DNA of 64,000 nt from Plotosus lineatus (taxonomy: Eukaryota > Chordata > Actinopteri > Siluriformes > Plotosidae), in the NCBI GenBank assembly GCA_024760905.1, contig CM045731.1:49646501-49710500 (forward strand), written 5' to 3'. The notes under the pieces were generated by a model, which was not told the DNA's origin, did no database searches, and saw only the letters and a program-made list of their open reading frames with translations. Positions 11,733 through 28,562 of this stretch are shown piece by piece. Each line of letters opens with the position of its first letter. Positions within the stretch are counted from its first letter, which is position 1. A program made the position numbers and the translations under genes.

Positions 11733-11794
<62 letters not shown>
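11733..11794. repeat. (GT)n microsatellite
   Basis: Thirty-one GT units, uninterrupted. Confidence 0.95.
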
Positions 11795-11797
<3 letters not shown>

Positions 11798-12367
11798 AGT
11801 AGATGAGATTCATGAAAGTACATTTACTGCCCTCGTTGACTTTCTGCTCTGGGGAACATTGACCCATCTCTTTGAACTGTCACTTTCCCTTCTACAAATA
11901 GAAATCCTCCCCTGTGTTTGCCCATGCCCTTACATTTATGCATTTGCTGTGCTTGTTTGCCCAACCAATATACTCCCCTTGAATTAAAACAAGCCTACAA
12001 TGTCAATGTCAGTGTGGAAAATGTACTGATAATGCTAACATGTACTGTCAAGAAAAGATCAAGCGAAAGATCAAGCAAAAGAAGAAGAAGATGCTGATGA
12101 TGACATGATCACTTAGTTTGGGAATATTCATCTAAATCATTCAACTGTGTAATTACATAATGTATGGTTACATACTGTATAATAATCGAACCATGAACCA
12201 TGGCTGTGCATAAGACAAATCATAACTATCGTTCTAATTTTGAGGTATATATTTGTCTATCTGACAGCGCAAGGGTCCTGACTTGAAGACCTATCTGGAG
12301 TTTGTATGTCCTTCCTTGCTTGCACTGGTTCCATCCGGGTATTCCAGTATTCTTCGACTGTCTAAAC
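11795..12367. other. intergenic, nothing recognised
   Basis: Unique-looking sequence; 12270-12360 contains a degraded SINE family A piece. Confidence 0.4.
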
Positions 12368-12757
12368 CAGTGGTCCCCAAACTATGGCCCGCGGGCCAAA
12401 TACGGCCCACCTCCACATTTGGCCCGGCCCCCTGAACAACACCAGAGACATATTATGATTTTTTTTTTTTAGTCTGGCCACGTGATCAAGACTAATACAC
12501 ACCTAGAACATTACACCCTATTCCACCCTTCTGCCTTCTGTGCCCCGTTCTGAACAATGAACCACCCCCAATGAGCGAAAGAAATATCCCAGACTCTCCC
12601 CTCTCAAATAAAACGGCATATTGGTGAAAAGTTTATGGAAGAGAAAATTTGATTCAGAATGCAGGGTATTTAATCTGCAGTGGACAAATGATTATTTTTT
12701 GTTCAATGCAAAGAAAATGTTTGGATCATCTGTCAAGAGGCGGTGGCGGTATATAAG
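12368..12757 (+). mobile_element. hAT transposon remnant with transposase amino-terminal coding fragment
   Basis: Opens with a hAT-type terminus CAGTGGTCCCCAAACTATGG followed by GGCCCGCGGGCC. At 12639-12757 a frame reads KRKFDSECRVFNLQWTNDYF and then CKENVWIICQEAVAVYK, recognisable as the start of the GTF2IRD2/ZBED-like hAT transposase family (Cys-x-x-Cys replaced by Cys spacing in QCKENVWIIC). It is cut off at about 12757 by LINE sequence and no right end was found. Dead. Confidence 0.6.
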
Positions 12758-13615
12758 ATCTTTATGTCCTCTTTGTCGACCTTACAAAAGCCTTTGATAC
12801 TGTTCCTCGCCCAGGCTTATGGTGTATTCTACCATGAATTGAAGATGGTGCAGATAATACGGTGTTTCCACGATGGCATGAAAGCTGGATTAGTTAATGG
12901 AAAAGAAGAGGACGATTTCCATGTCTCCAATGGTGTAAAGCAAGGTTGTGTACTTGCCGATGACTGTGCTATTGTCGCTTACAGTGAGCATGACCTTCAA
13001 CAACTGGCAGATTCCCTCTCAGCTGCCACTAAGCGATTCTTGTTGTTCTGAGTGCGTTGCTATATGGCTGCGAAACTTGGACACTCTACCGAAGGCATGC
13101 CAAGCTCCTAGACCAATTTCACCAGCGCTGTCTGAGACGTATCATGAACAGCAAATGGTTCAACAAAATATCAAACGTTAAAGTGCTACAAAATGCCAAG
13201 ACGCAAAGCATTGACACTCTGATAACACTTTCCCAGTTGAGATGGTCGGGACACCTGGTGTGCATGTCTGATGATAGGCTGCCAAAAGAACTGTTCTATA
13301 GTGAGCTTCCAGAAGGGCACAGGCTAAGAGGAAGACCAACGCTTCGCTTCAAAGACACCCTGAAAAAGTCACTTCAGAATTGCAGCATCGACACGACCTA
13401 CTGGGAAACTATCACCTCAAACAGATGTGTCTGGAGACAACATACCAGGAAGGGAGCAGCTGATTACGAACAAGCCAAGAGGAGCGCATGCTGAGAAGCG
13501 TGCAGCATCCATGATCAATGGTGAACCTAGTGGATTCTCTATACAGTGTCAAGTGCGTGGCCGCATCTGTGCATCTGACTTTGGACTCAGATCCCACTTA
13601 CGGGTACATAGATAA
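12757..13615 (+). pseudogene. non-LTR retrotransposon remnant, reverse transcriptase carboxyl part
   Basis: Broken frames encode LYVLFVDLTKAFDTVPR (RT motif A with catalytic Asp), then VSNGVKQGCVLA, then directly ADDCAIVAYSEHDLQQL. The region normally between these is missing, so there is an internal deletion just before the ADD motif. A 145-aa frame at 13057-13494 carries LLYGCETWTLYRRHAK-like and LRWSGHLVCM motifs, and the end has a degenerate C2H2-type knuckle (CASDFGLRSHLRVHR). It belongs to the endonuclease/RT LINEs related to RTE and differs from the LINE at 55-58 kb. Confidence 0.8.
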
Positions 13616-13675
13616 ATCTCCAATCAAAGTGATAGGCTGGATCTTATCGTTTTACAATAGTCGACCATATATGAG

Positions 13676-14112
13676 TGGCATGATGGTGTAGTGGTCAGCA
13701 TGTCCGGCTTACTGCAAGAAGATTCCGGGTTCATGTCCCGGGCTCAGCGATGGCGTTTCTTTTTGGAGTTTGAATGCTCTTCCTGTTCTTGCATGGTGGA
13801 TATCTTGCAGGCAACACAGTAGGAAAGTAGTTAGAATTCCTATCTCACAGCAAGAAGGTCCTGGAATTGACGAGGATGTTTCTGTGTTTACTTTTTACTC
13901 CGGTTTCCTCCAAAATTATGCACATTAGGCTAATTAGCTCTTCCAAATTGCCCTAGGTGGGGGTTTAAGCATGAATGGTTGTGCATGTGTTGCCCTCCAA
14001 TGTTAAGGGTATATCCTGCCTTCGTTCAAAGTCGGCTGAGATAGGCCCCAGCCTCCCCGCAACTCTAGTAGGATAAAAATGGCTTAGCATATGAATGAAT
14101 GAAAGAATGAAT
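13676..14112 (+). repeat. SINE family A, two overlapping copies
   Basis: A head at 13683 (GATGGTGTAGTGGTCAGC) starts one copy; at about 13799 a second head region (ATATCTTGCAGGCAACA) begins and continues to the AATGAATGAAAGAATGAATG tail. Confidence 0.65.
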
Positions 14113-14500
14113 GTGGTTAAATCAAATTCATAGCTGGAGCTGAAGCGCCGGACCATGTGCATATGGGCTGTCTGTGAACAGTGAATTCCTTATCATAAAG
14201 TTCACAATTTGCTGCTTGCAAGAGTCCCTGCTGCTGTTTATTGTGTAAGAATTAACTCAGACTTGGCAAACATTGCAAATAAGGCTGGTTGAATGTGGAG
14301 ACTACATAATATAATGCAAATATAAAAAGAATTATGGGCTTTATATCAGAATATATATGTCCGATGAACCATACTGAGGAATACATATTTTAAAACTGGA
14401 CTGGATTTGATGTATTGCATCAAAAAAATGTATCTAGAGCAATGACAGCGACTGTACATACTTGCTCTTAGTTATGAAGTTGATAAACCTTTATGTATGG
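14113..14500. other. intergenic, nothing recognised
   Basis: AT-rich unique-looking sequence upstream of hnf4a. Confidence 0.5.
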
Positions 14501-14501
14501 A

Positions 14502-14502
14502 A

Positions 14503-14537
<35 letters not shown>

Positions 14538-14545
14538 GAGAGAGA
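14502..14545. repeat. (GA)n microsatellite
   Basis: About 22 GA units with one GC interruption, 300 bases upstream of the hnf4a start; polypurine tracts of this type can form triplexes. Confidence 0.95.
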
Positions 14546-14699
14546 ACTTGTGTGTCCAAAAAAACAATTAGCAAGTAGAAGAGCAAAGAAATGATTAACC
14601 CTCAGGCCATCCCACTTCAGAACTGGCCGTGGCCTGGAGTGGGAAGGTATGACCTGTCACTCAAACTCAGTTTCATCTTTGCTCCAGAAGACATGGCCC

Positions 14700-14846
14700 A
14701 TGTCACTTAGAGGTGTCTACCTTTCTAATGGGGTGGGGCTTCAGCTAAAAGAATGGTGGGTGGTGTTGCTGGTGTGGTGTCTATGGGGGGGGGTTAAACT
14801 CCACTGAAGAGCAGAAGTCTTTGCCCCCAGTGTCAGGTAGCTGAGA
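14700..14846 (+). promoter_or_regulatory. hnf4a: hnf4a 5' UTR and proximal P1-type promoter candidate
   Basis: The 150 bases before the start codon are unusually free of repeats for this region. They contain GGTTAAACT at about 14792 and, further up, GATTAACCC at about 14593; both hold the GTTAA half of an HNF1 site. Mammalian P1 is HNF1-dependent, so these are reasonable sites, but half-sites are common by chance. I see no clear TATA box, and the transcription start cannot be read from the sequence. Confidence 0.35.
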
Positions 14847-21059
<6,213 letters not shown>

Positions 21060-22330
21060 CCATCTAAAAAAAATATATATATTTTTTTTTTCAAATTCAA
21101 ATCTTTAAAAAAGATTATCCATGGACAACTGGCTTTCTTCAGATTCCTTGATAGAATGATTTTAGTAGTTATATTTCTGAGGCTACCATTAAAAGTCCAC
21201 TGGTGAACCATGTGCTCTGGGAATGAGAGTTTGCAAGTGATATACAGTAATACAGGAACAAGTACATTCTGAATTGTTTTAATGTTTGTTTATGCTAGTA
21301 TCTCACGAGAGGCGAATGCTGATGAAACGAGTGAATTTTGGTTCGTGTCAGGATTAGTAAAAGGTTGCTAACCAGTTTTCCAACAATTTTTAGGGCTGCA
21401 AACAATTGTAAGAGTTTGCAAATGGTTGTAACATGGGTGGCTGAAGATCTTGGTTCTCTGAGTAGTGAACACAATTCTACAGAGGGTTTCCTCACCTTTT
21501 TTTTTATAGGGTTAGGTCTATCAATCATTCTTTTTTTCTTTTCTTTCCGTCTCCTATGCTATAGGATAGCTGCAGCAGCAGCCAGACAAAGTAATTGTTC
21601 CTCAAGTTGCAGCAGCATGTTGGGCTTTTTCCTGACAGAAATCCATATTTTCATCTTTTGGAAGTCTATCTTCTATATCTGGGGAGGGTTTGCTCACCTG
21701 TTTCTGAGGGTCTGTGGTTCATATTCACTTGATAATTTATCAGAAGTTGGTAAACAAAAAAAAGGTCCCAAATGTTTACAAAGGAGTTGCCAATCATTGA
21801 AAATACTATATAGCTAACATTTGCTAAGAGTTGCCAGCTGTCTCTTACAAAGATTTCTGCAAACATTCGCACAAATGTTGATAACTGCGAAATATTGCAC
21901 AAACGACAGCGGCAATCCCTGATTATCATTAGCATTCTTTACATCGGTCAGTATTTGCCACTCCGTGAGATCCAGGCTTTAGACATTACAGTGAGCATCA
22001 AATCAATGAGTCATAGGTGAGTCATGAATAATGACATGTAGACCAAAAAACAGAAGAAACCTCAGGATTGTACAGTAGCTGTACTGTGGAAGATGTGAGG
22101 GTTTTATTGTTGTTTTTGGAGCAATAAGACTTATAGAGAAGAAGACTTGTAGGCGATTTTGTTTTTTGCTTTTTTTTTTTTTTCAATTTTATTTAATTTT
22201 TTTTGCTACATATTTATGCTCCCCAAGGAGAAATTGATATTTCAAACATGTCAACAAAGAGAATTACTAAAGTTTATATTAATATTATTTTATTAAGATG
22301 AAATAAATGTTACAGTACAACAGGTCTGTC
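21060..22330 (+). other. hnf4a: hnf4a 3' UTR (probable)
   Basis: Gene-free, T-rich sequence after the hnf4a stop. It has runs of T at 21070-21090, 21497-21545 and 22173-22202, and an AATAAA signal at 22302-22307 followed by GT-rich sequence. The extent is inferred from that signal. The part 21347-21922 may be an old transposon, since it ends in AATCCCTG. Confidence 0.45.
22302..22307 (+). terminator. hnf4a: poly(A) signal AATAAA, probable hnf4a end
   Basis: Canonical AATAAA about 1.24 kb after the stop codon, followed within 25 bases by GTACAACAGGTCTGTC, a plausible GU-rich downstream element. Confidence 0.45.
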
Positions 22331-22496
22331 ATCTGTCGAGAGTCAGATGTGTATGTTGTACAGTATTTTAATAACTGAGTTAATATGAATGATTTTTAAA
22401 GTACTTAGGAATAGATTACAGAGACATATCAAAAGTAAATACACCCCTCATTACACAGTTATATCTGCGAAACTCATTGGATTAAACTGGCTAATC

Positions 22497-22850
22497 GTGC
22501 GCTCAGTCATTTTTCAAACCTCGTATTCCTAGTAGGGTTTCGAGTAGGCTGAAGCCTATCTCAGCCAACACTGGTTGATCCACCTTAAACAGCTCGCTGC
22601 ACCATCACAGAGCCAACACACACGCACAATGATTCAAACTCACATGCACAACTTGGAGCAATTTTGAACAGCCAGTTAGTTTACTGTGCTTCTGTGAACT
22701 GTGGGAGAAAACCAGAATACATATTTAGAGAAAACCCACACAAGCATGGGAGGATACAAATTCCACAAGACATAAACCCAGGATATACTTGCTGTGAGGC
22801 AGATGTGTTGACCAGCACACTTTCATGCCTCCCCAAACATATTATTTTTA
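22497..22850 (-). repeat. SINE family A copy
   Basis: Just past the hnf4a poly(A) signal; tail TAGTAGGGTTTCGAGTAGGC at left and GAGGCAGATGTGTTGACC head at right. Confidence 0.7.
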
Positions 22851-22865
22851 TATAATAACCAGGTG

Positions 22866-23100
22866 CAAAACTGGTTTATCAAAGGCCGTCCATGTCTCCC
22901 ATTGTCTATGGTGAGAGGCATGTAAAAGAACCATTGCTGACTTTCGACAAGAGTAGGCTGCATAGCCGTCAGCGTGTTTCCGCCCTGCGATGACCTGGCG
23001 AGCTGTCCAGGGTGTACTCTGCCCTCACCCCGTGTCAGCTGGGATGGGCGCCAGCCTCCCTGCGAGCCTAATTAGGATTAGGCGGTTGCAGAAAATGAAC
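22866..23100 (+). repeat. SINE family S2 copy, head-truncated, L2-like tail
   Basis: Begins within the body (AACTGGTTTATCAAAGGCCG), passes ACTTTCGACAAGAGTAGGCT and switches at CGTGTTTCCGCCCTGCGATG to the tail shared with family A (GGGATGGGCGCCAGCC). Confidence 0.75.
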
Positions 23101-23407
23101 ATCAACCAGGTGCAAACTTCAGTAGCAGAAGAATTGTCTAATTTTTAAAAGGGTGCATTGTGGGTCAGTCTGGGGGTGAAGTGAGGGTGGATTCCTTCCA
23201 CTACCCTCAACAGAGTGATGATACAATTCACCAGCAAAAGCAAGGAATCAACAGCATCCCGCTCGGGTCAATCTGGGCTCCTCTGACAAGTATCTTCAAA
23301 CTTTTGAGCGGACCGTTGAAGATCATCCTTGTTGTGTGGCAACTGATGTTTCAGAGAAACTCCAAGTGAGTTTGAATTCAGCCGTGAAGCATCTAAATCA
23401 ACTTGGA

Positions 23408-23409
<2 letters not shown>

Positions 23410-23451
<42 letters not shown>
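23410..23451. repeat. (GT)n microsatellite
   Basis: About 20 GT units. Confidence 0.95.
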
Positions 23452-23454
<3 letters not shown>

Positions 23455-24190
23455 AATCCTTTATAAATGATGGTGACTATTTACTTATAGAATGTCTCTG
23501 TACACTGTTTGTGCCTTACAAGCTTTGCAGAAACTGTGCTTCATGAGCTGTACAAGTGTTTTATTTCTTTGATGTATTATCGGGAAAAATACATGTCAAT
23601 CTTTCTGTTTTAGTATTTGATTATGTATTTGTTGTCTCTGATTCCTTATGACCAGTATTTAAGTCTGTTTAGACACAAAGGAAAAAAAAGTTTCAATGTC
23701 CTTTTCTACCCCATTACTCCATTACGAAGAAGTCATTTCTTTCTCTCCTTGAGAATATCCCAGATTTAAAAAAAAAAAAAAATGACTGAAGCCAAAAGCT
23801 AAATAATGAGAGTGTAAGTGTATAAGTGTTTAACTGAAGCAGTGTGTTAGGATGCAGTATGTGGTTTGAAAAGATTGCTGCAATGTCCTAGAGTGAAATT
23901 AAAGCTGACTTGGGCTTTGTTGGCTGATATTAAATTTCAAGGTTATATTTTTACGAAAACGCTTTCAAACTACTGTATTCAGTTATTTCCATTAGGACTT
24001 TGGTAGTTTATACACCAGACATGTAATTAATGTCACCACAGACATGTAAAAAAAAATGAACTGCCATGTGTTGCATTTAACGATGACTTTTGACAGCCTA
24101 TTGGTTCGGCAGCCCAACTCATATAAGAAAGCTCCTTGCTTAAATCAGTTGTGCACCCTATTTAGGTCACTTGGGTTAGGGTTAGGGCTG
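23452..24190. other. intergenic between hnf4a and ttpal, nothing recognised
   Basis: AT-rich unique-looking sequence; two TTAGGG units occur at 24174-24187 but two are not a telomere signal. Confidence 0.5.
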
Positions 24191-24328
24191 TTGGACCAGT
24201 GGGCGGTAACTGTTGGACCAATAGACTGTAATTGTTGATCCAATGTAGTTTTGGACCATTGGGCTGAAACTGGTGGACCACTGGGCTGTAAATGGTGGAC
24301 CTTTGGGTGGTTGGACCAATGGGCTGCC
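24191..24328. repeat. 22-bp minisatellite
   Basis: Imperfect tandem units based on TTGGACCAATGGGCTGTAAC plus two or three bases; seven units are visible, two of them shortened to 15-16 bases. Proline/serine/tryptophan-rich minus-strand frames over it are translation of the repeat. Confidence 0.85.
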
Positions 24329-24829
24329 AGACCGGCAAGATTTGTTCCAGAAAAAATATAGAACAAAAAAAATTTTTACATTGTGATGAAGGTGGACCAA
24401 ATACAAACTCTTAAACAGACCTTAATTTTTGTGTGTAAAAATATTGAAGAAAAGTCCCATTTTAAACGTATTGAAAACACGAGAAGTCACATCTTATAAT
24501 CTTTTCAGGAAGTAAAACTGTTTTAAAACACAATGATAAATGTGGTGGCCTACGTGGAAGATCATGGTCAAGGATTCTTGTGCTTGGGTGTGTGTGTAGA
24601 AACTGATAAATGTCATAAAGCAAATTCCATATAGACCAAGAGAGAGAAAGCTAGATGCCTTCCTTCTGAAATCTGCAGTAGGTGCAGGAAGATCTGTCTT
24701 ATCCGTCATATATTAATAAGCTTACACTATCTTGACTAATAAATCAGGGGGTTGTGTTATTGTACCACACAGCACACTTGCTTCTTGAACAGCAAAGGAA
24801 ACAAAAAAGCACAGAAATTCCCCCAGAAA

Positions 24830-24900
24830 GATTCCAGTCAGCTACAGAACTTGAACCCAGAACCTTCTTGCTGTGAGGCTAGAGTGCTGACCATTGTGTC
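24830..24900 (-). repeat. SINE family A head fragment
   Basis: Inverse head with GAACCCAGAACCTTCTTGCT and GAGTGCTGACCATTGTG. Confidence 0.55.
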
Positions 24901-25013
24901 TTATTTAATGTTGATGGAAGGAGTATTCATATTTTAGTGCTTTGAACAATTTTTATTACAGGAATGTAGGACAGATCATTTGACAAAATGACAAATGAAA
25001 AGAAAAAAAAGGA

Positions 25014-25300
25014 GGTCAGTGGTAGCCTGGTGGTAAGGTGCTAGATCACTGATCCCAAGGTTTGGGGTTCAAGCCCACTCTCAACAGGTTGTCACTTTCC
25101 CCCCAGTGCAGCTAACTGGGTTATCAAAGGCTGTATATGGTGAGAGGCATGCTAAAGAATCATTGCTGAATTTCGTCAAGACGAGCCGCAGAGCTGTCAG
25201 CGTGTTTCTGCCTGCGATGGCCTGGTGAGCTGTCCAGCCAGCCAGAGATGCCAGCCTCCCTGTGACCCGAATTAGGATTAAGCAGTTCAGTAAATGAATG
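25014..25300 (+). repeat. SINE family S2 copy with L2-like tail
   Basis: GTCAGTGGTAGCCTGGTGG head, GGTTCAAGCCCAC B-box region, switch at CGTGTTTCTGCCTGCGATGG, then CCAGCCTCCCTGTGACCC and a GTAAATGAATGAA end. Confidence 0.75.
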
Positions 25301-25435
25301 AAAAGGAGAAAAAAAACAAACAAATAAACAAACAAACAAAAAAAAAAAAAACAAGGGAACAATTAGATGTATTTTGAATTATAAAATATTAGAAAAAGAA
25401 TGAGCTGCTCATAAAAAAATTAATAAATAAATACC

Positions 25436-25690
25436 TAGCATAGTGGTTAGCACAAAAAGGTCCTGGGTTCGAGTCCTGGGCTCAGCTTGGGGGTTTCAGT
25501 GTGGGATATGCATGTTCTTTCTGTGTTTAGATGGGATTCCTCCAGGTTTTCTGGTTTCCTTCCACAATACAAGAATATGCACATTAGACTGGAGAGCTGT
25601 TGAGGGTGTACCCCGTCTTAGTCCAGAGTCAACTGAATAGGCTCCAACCTCCCCATCACAAGAGTCGGACTAAACTCAATGAATGGATGA
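25436..25690 (+). repeat. SINE family A copy
   Basis: AGCATAGTGGTTAGCAC head, GTCCTGGGTTCGAGTCCTGG B box, tail ending GAATGGATGAGTGAA. Confidence 0.75.
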
Positions 25691-25710
25691 GTGAATTTTT
25701 CAGGGACCAT

Positions 25711-25743
<33 letters not shown>
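25711..25743. repeat. (CA)n microsatellite
   Basis: About 16 CA units between two SINEs. Confidence 0.95.
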
Positions 25744-25747
<4 letters not shown>

Positions 25748-25756
25748 GAATGTGGT

Positions 25757-26039
25757 CCTTTCTTCTTTTCCTTTCGGCTTTCTTCCCTTTTTTTCCCAGG
25801 GGTCACCACAGAAAATCACCTGATTCGCATGTTTGGCACTGACGGCTATGCAGCTCCTCTTTACGAAAGTCAGCAATGGTTCTTTTACATGAACCTCTCA
25901 CCATAGACAATGAGAGACATGGCCGGCCTTTGATAACCCAGTTATCTGCATTGGGGGACAGTGACAATCTTGCGGAGAGTGGGACTCAACCACCAACCAG
26001 CGATCCAGCGCCCTTTACCACATGGCCACCACTGGCCCA
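25757..26039 (-). repeat. SINE family S2 copy with RTE-like tail, internally deleted
   Basis: Minus strand. Tail TTTTCCTTTCGGCTTTCTTC and GGGGTCACCACAGAAAATCA at the left, head CATGGCCACCACTGGCCC at the right. The part between the TTTGGCA and CTGACGGCT blocks is missing compared with 50748-51098. Confidence 0.75.
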
Positions 26040-26285
26040 CTGAATGTGATGATGTGTTGAACTTATGAAAATTACTAATGTTAAATTGAAATAAAAGGAT
26101 AACCTTCAGTAGTATTATATCTATGCTGCATAATTAAATGAATAAATGCTACATAATCCTGCACTGTACTGTACAAGGTATTAGAAGAAAGCATCAGACA
26201 CAGTTAACCAGATAAAAAAATGATTTTCACCCAATAAGACAACCCAGAAAGAAAAGGATGACGTTTTCGCCCAGATACCAAGAAG

Positions 26286-26345
26286 TAACCAATCAGAGAG
26301 CGTGGTGCTTCTGTACACGGAAGTGATTGCGGATTTGCTGCTCAG
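26286..26345 (+). promoter_or_regulatory. ttpal: candidate ttpal promoter and non-coding first exon
   Basis: A CCAAT box at 26289-26293, GC-richer sequence and an ETS-like ACGGAAGTG at about 26317 precede a possible donor (CTCAG then GTCAGT) at 26345. The coding exon of ttpal needs an upstream non-coding exon, and this is the best candidate in the 1.5 kb before it. No transcript evidence is available. Confidence 0.4.
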
Positions 26346-26935
26346 GTCAGTCATCGCTTGGTTGTTTTGTGTTCGATTTAATGGTTGTTTGTAAAATATT
26401 TCATGTCAAAAAAAAAAGAAAAGAAAAGAAGAAGCAAACTGAGTGTGAATTTGTTTTCTGTAGAAATGTGTTTAATGGTCTCGTGACTGTGCAACCTGAC
26501 ACAAGCTAGTCGGCTAACTAGTAGCTATTATTATTGGCTAAATTAGACCTTGCTGTAAGAAAGTGAATGGATAACTTATAGCTGAATGATGTTGTGTGAC
26601 AAACATGTTTCAGGTCAGGGTTGAATGGTTTTATTATTTTTCTTGCACTTTATGAAAATTGGGGAGGGTGTTATTTCATATCTGTCTCAGTTACCAGGTT
26701 ACCAGTAATAGCTAATAACTAATAACAACACAAAATGGAGGTCATATTTCTTTTCATTTTCACAGCTATCATTGAAATAAAGCCATCTCATAAACTTCAC
26801 CTTTAATGTCAGGACACATTAAAAATGGAAATTTAATAGATGATACCGTTAAAGCCTTTCTGTCTTTCCCTAATTTCATTGTTTACTATCAAACATTGGT
26901 GGACTGTTTACATTTTGAGTAATTCGTTTTGCAGT
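26346..26935 (+). other. ttpal: ttpal intron 1 (probable), unique part
   Basis: Nothing recognised other than an A/G-rich run at 26405-26432. Confidence 0.45.
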
Positions 26936-27235
26936 GATTAGCACGTCCACCTCACAGCAAGAAGGTCCTGGGTTCAAGTCCCAGGCTCGGTGAGGGCATC
27001 TGAATGAAGTTTGCATGTTATCCATGGTTGTGTGGGCTTCCTCCCTCACTCCAAAGACATACACGTTAGGCTACTTGATTGTTCCAACCTGCACTTAGGT
27101 CTTAGTGTAAATGGTTGTGTGTGCTGTCCTTGTAATGGTCTGTTAACGGTGTACCTTGCCTTCATGCCGAGTCGGCTGAGATAGGCTCCTCAGCGCTATG
27201 ACCCTGGGGAACATGCTTTTATGGAATAGTGTACA
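26936..27235 (+). repeat. SINE family A copy
   Basis: A fairly clean copy: GTGATTAGCACGTCCACCTC head, AAGGTCCTGGGTTCAAGTCC B box, GTGGGCTTCCTCCCTC body, CGAGTCGGCTGAGATAGGCT tail. Confidence 0.75.
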
Positions 27236-27828
27236 AGAATTAAGTGGAATTGCACCTCCACTCCAGTAGTTGGCAATGGTGCTCTCATTATCTTACCATG
27301 GCGTAGCGGTTTTTCGCACTAGCAAAGGATATGAAGTGCGGCATACAACCCCTCAAGAAACAACACGAAAATTTTTCTAAAAGGAGCAAAGAGAAAGGTG
27401 GAGCGAGAGAGACAGAGATATTAAGACATAAATAAGTTAAATGAGTTTAAATAAGGATGTATTTTTTATTTCAGGCACATTGGTGGACTTTAAATCTTTT
27501 TCTGTTACATATTTAAAAATAATAATGAAGTTTATCTTTGTTGTAACTTGAACTCTATTTCTTTCTTTTTTTGTTTTTAATGTTAGTAAATATACAATGC
27601 AGATGTGTACTTATAATTTTATAACAAATAATACTACTTATAGTCGCTCGTGGGTAGTGTGGGGGCGTGAAATGTTTTTTCTTCCTAGAGGGGGCGCCAC
27701 AGAAAATATTTGAGAAGCACTGCCCTAGTAGGATTAAGTGGTTCAGCAAATGATTGAGAGTGATGTTTCATGGTGAGGCTCAGTGAAATCAGGTTCACTT
27801 TGTTTTTTTTTTGTTTTTTTTTTGTCAG
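27236..27828 (+). other. ttpal: sequence before the first ttpal coding exon
   Basis: Unique-looking apart from GGGGGCGCCACAGAAAATAT at 27690 and a short SINE tail piece at 27722-27755. It ends in the polypyrimidine tract and acceptor at 27828. Confidence 0.45.
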
Positions 27829-28287
27829 ACACACCTGGGTAACCAATGGCACAACAGAATGGCCAAACTGAACCCGGTCCCTCAGTGGACATGATGGGGG
27901 GCATGCAGTTCCCTGCAGCTCCTCCTCCAATCTATGTGTGCACTCTAACCCCGGACCTGGAGGCTAAGGCACGAGAGGAACTACAGGAGAAGCCAGAATG
28001 GCGTCTTCGGGACGTTCAAGCGTTGCGAGATATGATCCTGAAGGAACACTCTGGCCTGAGAACACGTTTGGATGATGCTTTTCTCTTACGCTTCCTCCGA
28101 GCCAGGAAGTTTGACTATGACCGGGCACTGCAATTGCTCTTGAACTACCACAGTAGCAGGAGAGCCTGGCCTGAAGTCTTCCATGACTTGAGGCCTTCAA
28201 CAGTGAAGCATGTACTTGAGCTAGGCTTCCTCACCGTCCTACCCAGACCTGATCCTCAAGGGCGATATACTCTCTGTTTACGGCCAG
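27829..28287 (+). CDS. ttpal: ttpal exon 2 (first coding exon)
   Basis: Starts after a polypyrimidine tract and TTTGTCAG, carries 17 untranslated bases, then residues 1-147 plus one base of Gly148. It encodes a poorly conserved proline-rich lead, the whole CRAL-TRIO N domain, and the first strand of the lipid pocket up to CLRPG. Donor is GTTGGT. Confidence 0.94.
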
Positions 28288-28514
28288 GTTGGTTAATTAT
28301 GGGGTTCATTTCAAAAATTCCAAAAATTTTAAGTATATAGACATACTAACCTTGGATTTACAGGCTGGTAAATCCATTATGTTTAAAATATTATAATAAA
28401 TATTATGTTTAAAATAATGTTCTGGTTCACTTTCATCTCACAATCCAAAGACATGCACATTCGGCTAATTGGCTGGTCCAAATTGCCCCAAGGTGTGAGT
28501 GCATATGTTAATGG

Positions 28515-28562
<48 letters not shown>

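Noticed and set aside
21347..21922. Possible hAT-type element in the hnf4a 3' UTR ending AATCCCTG
   Set aside because: The left end (CAGGATTAG) matches poorly and the flanking 8-mers do not agree.
23160..23369. 69-aa frame followed by GTGAGT, possible exon between hnf4a and ttpal
   Set aside because: No recognisable protein, no convincing acceptor, and it sits next to a SINE; one donor-like GTGAGT is expected by chance.
24174..24187. GGGTTAGGGTTAGGG as an interstitial telomere repeat
   Set aside because: Only two units; expected by chance in 64 kb and adjacent to an unrelated minisatellite.
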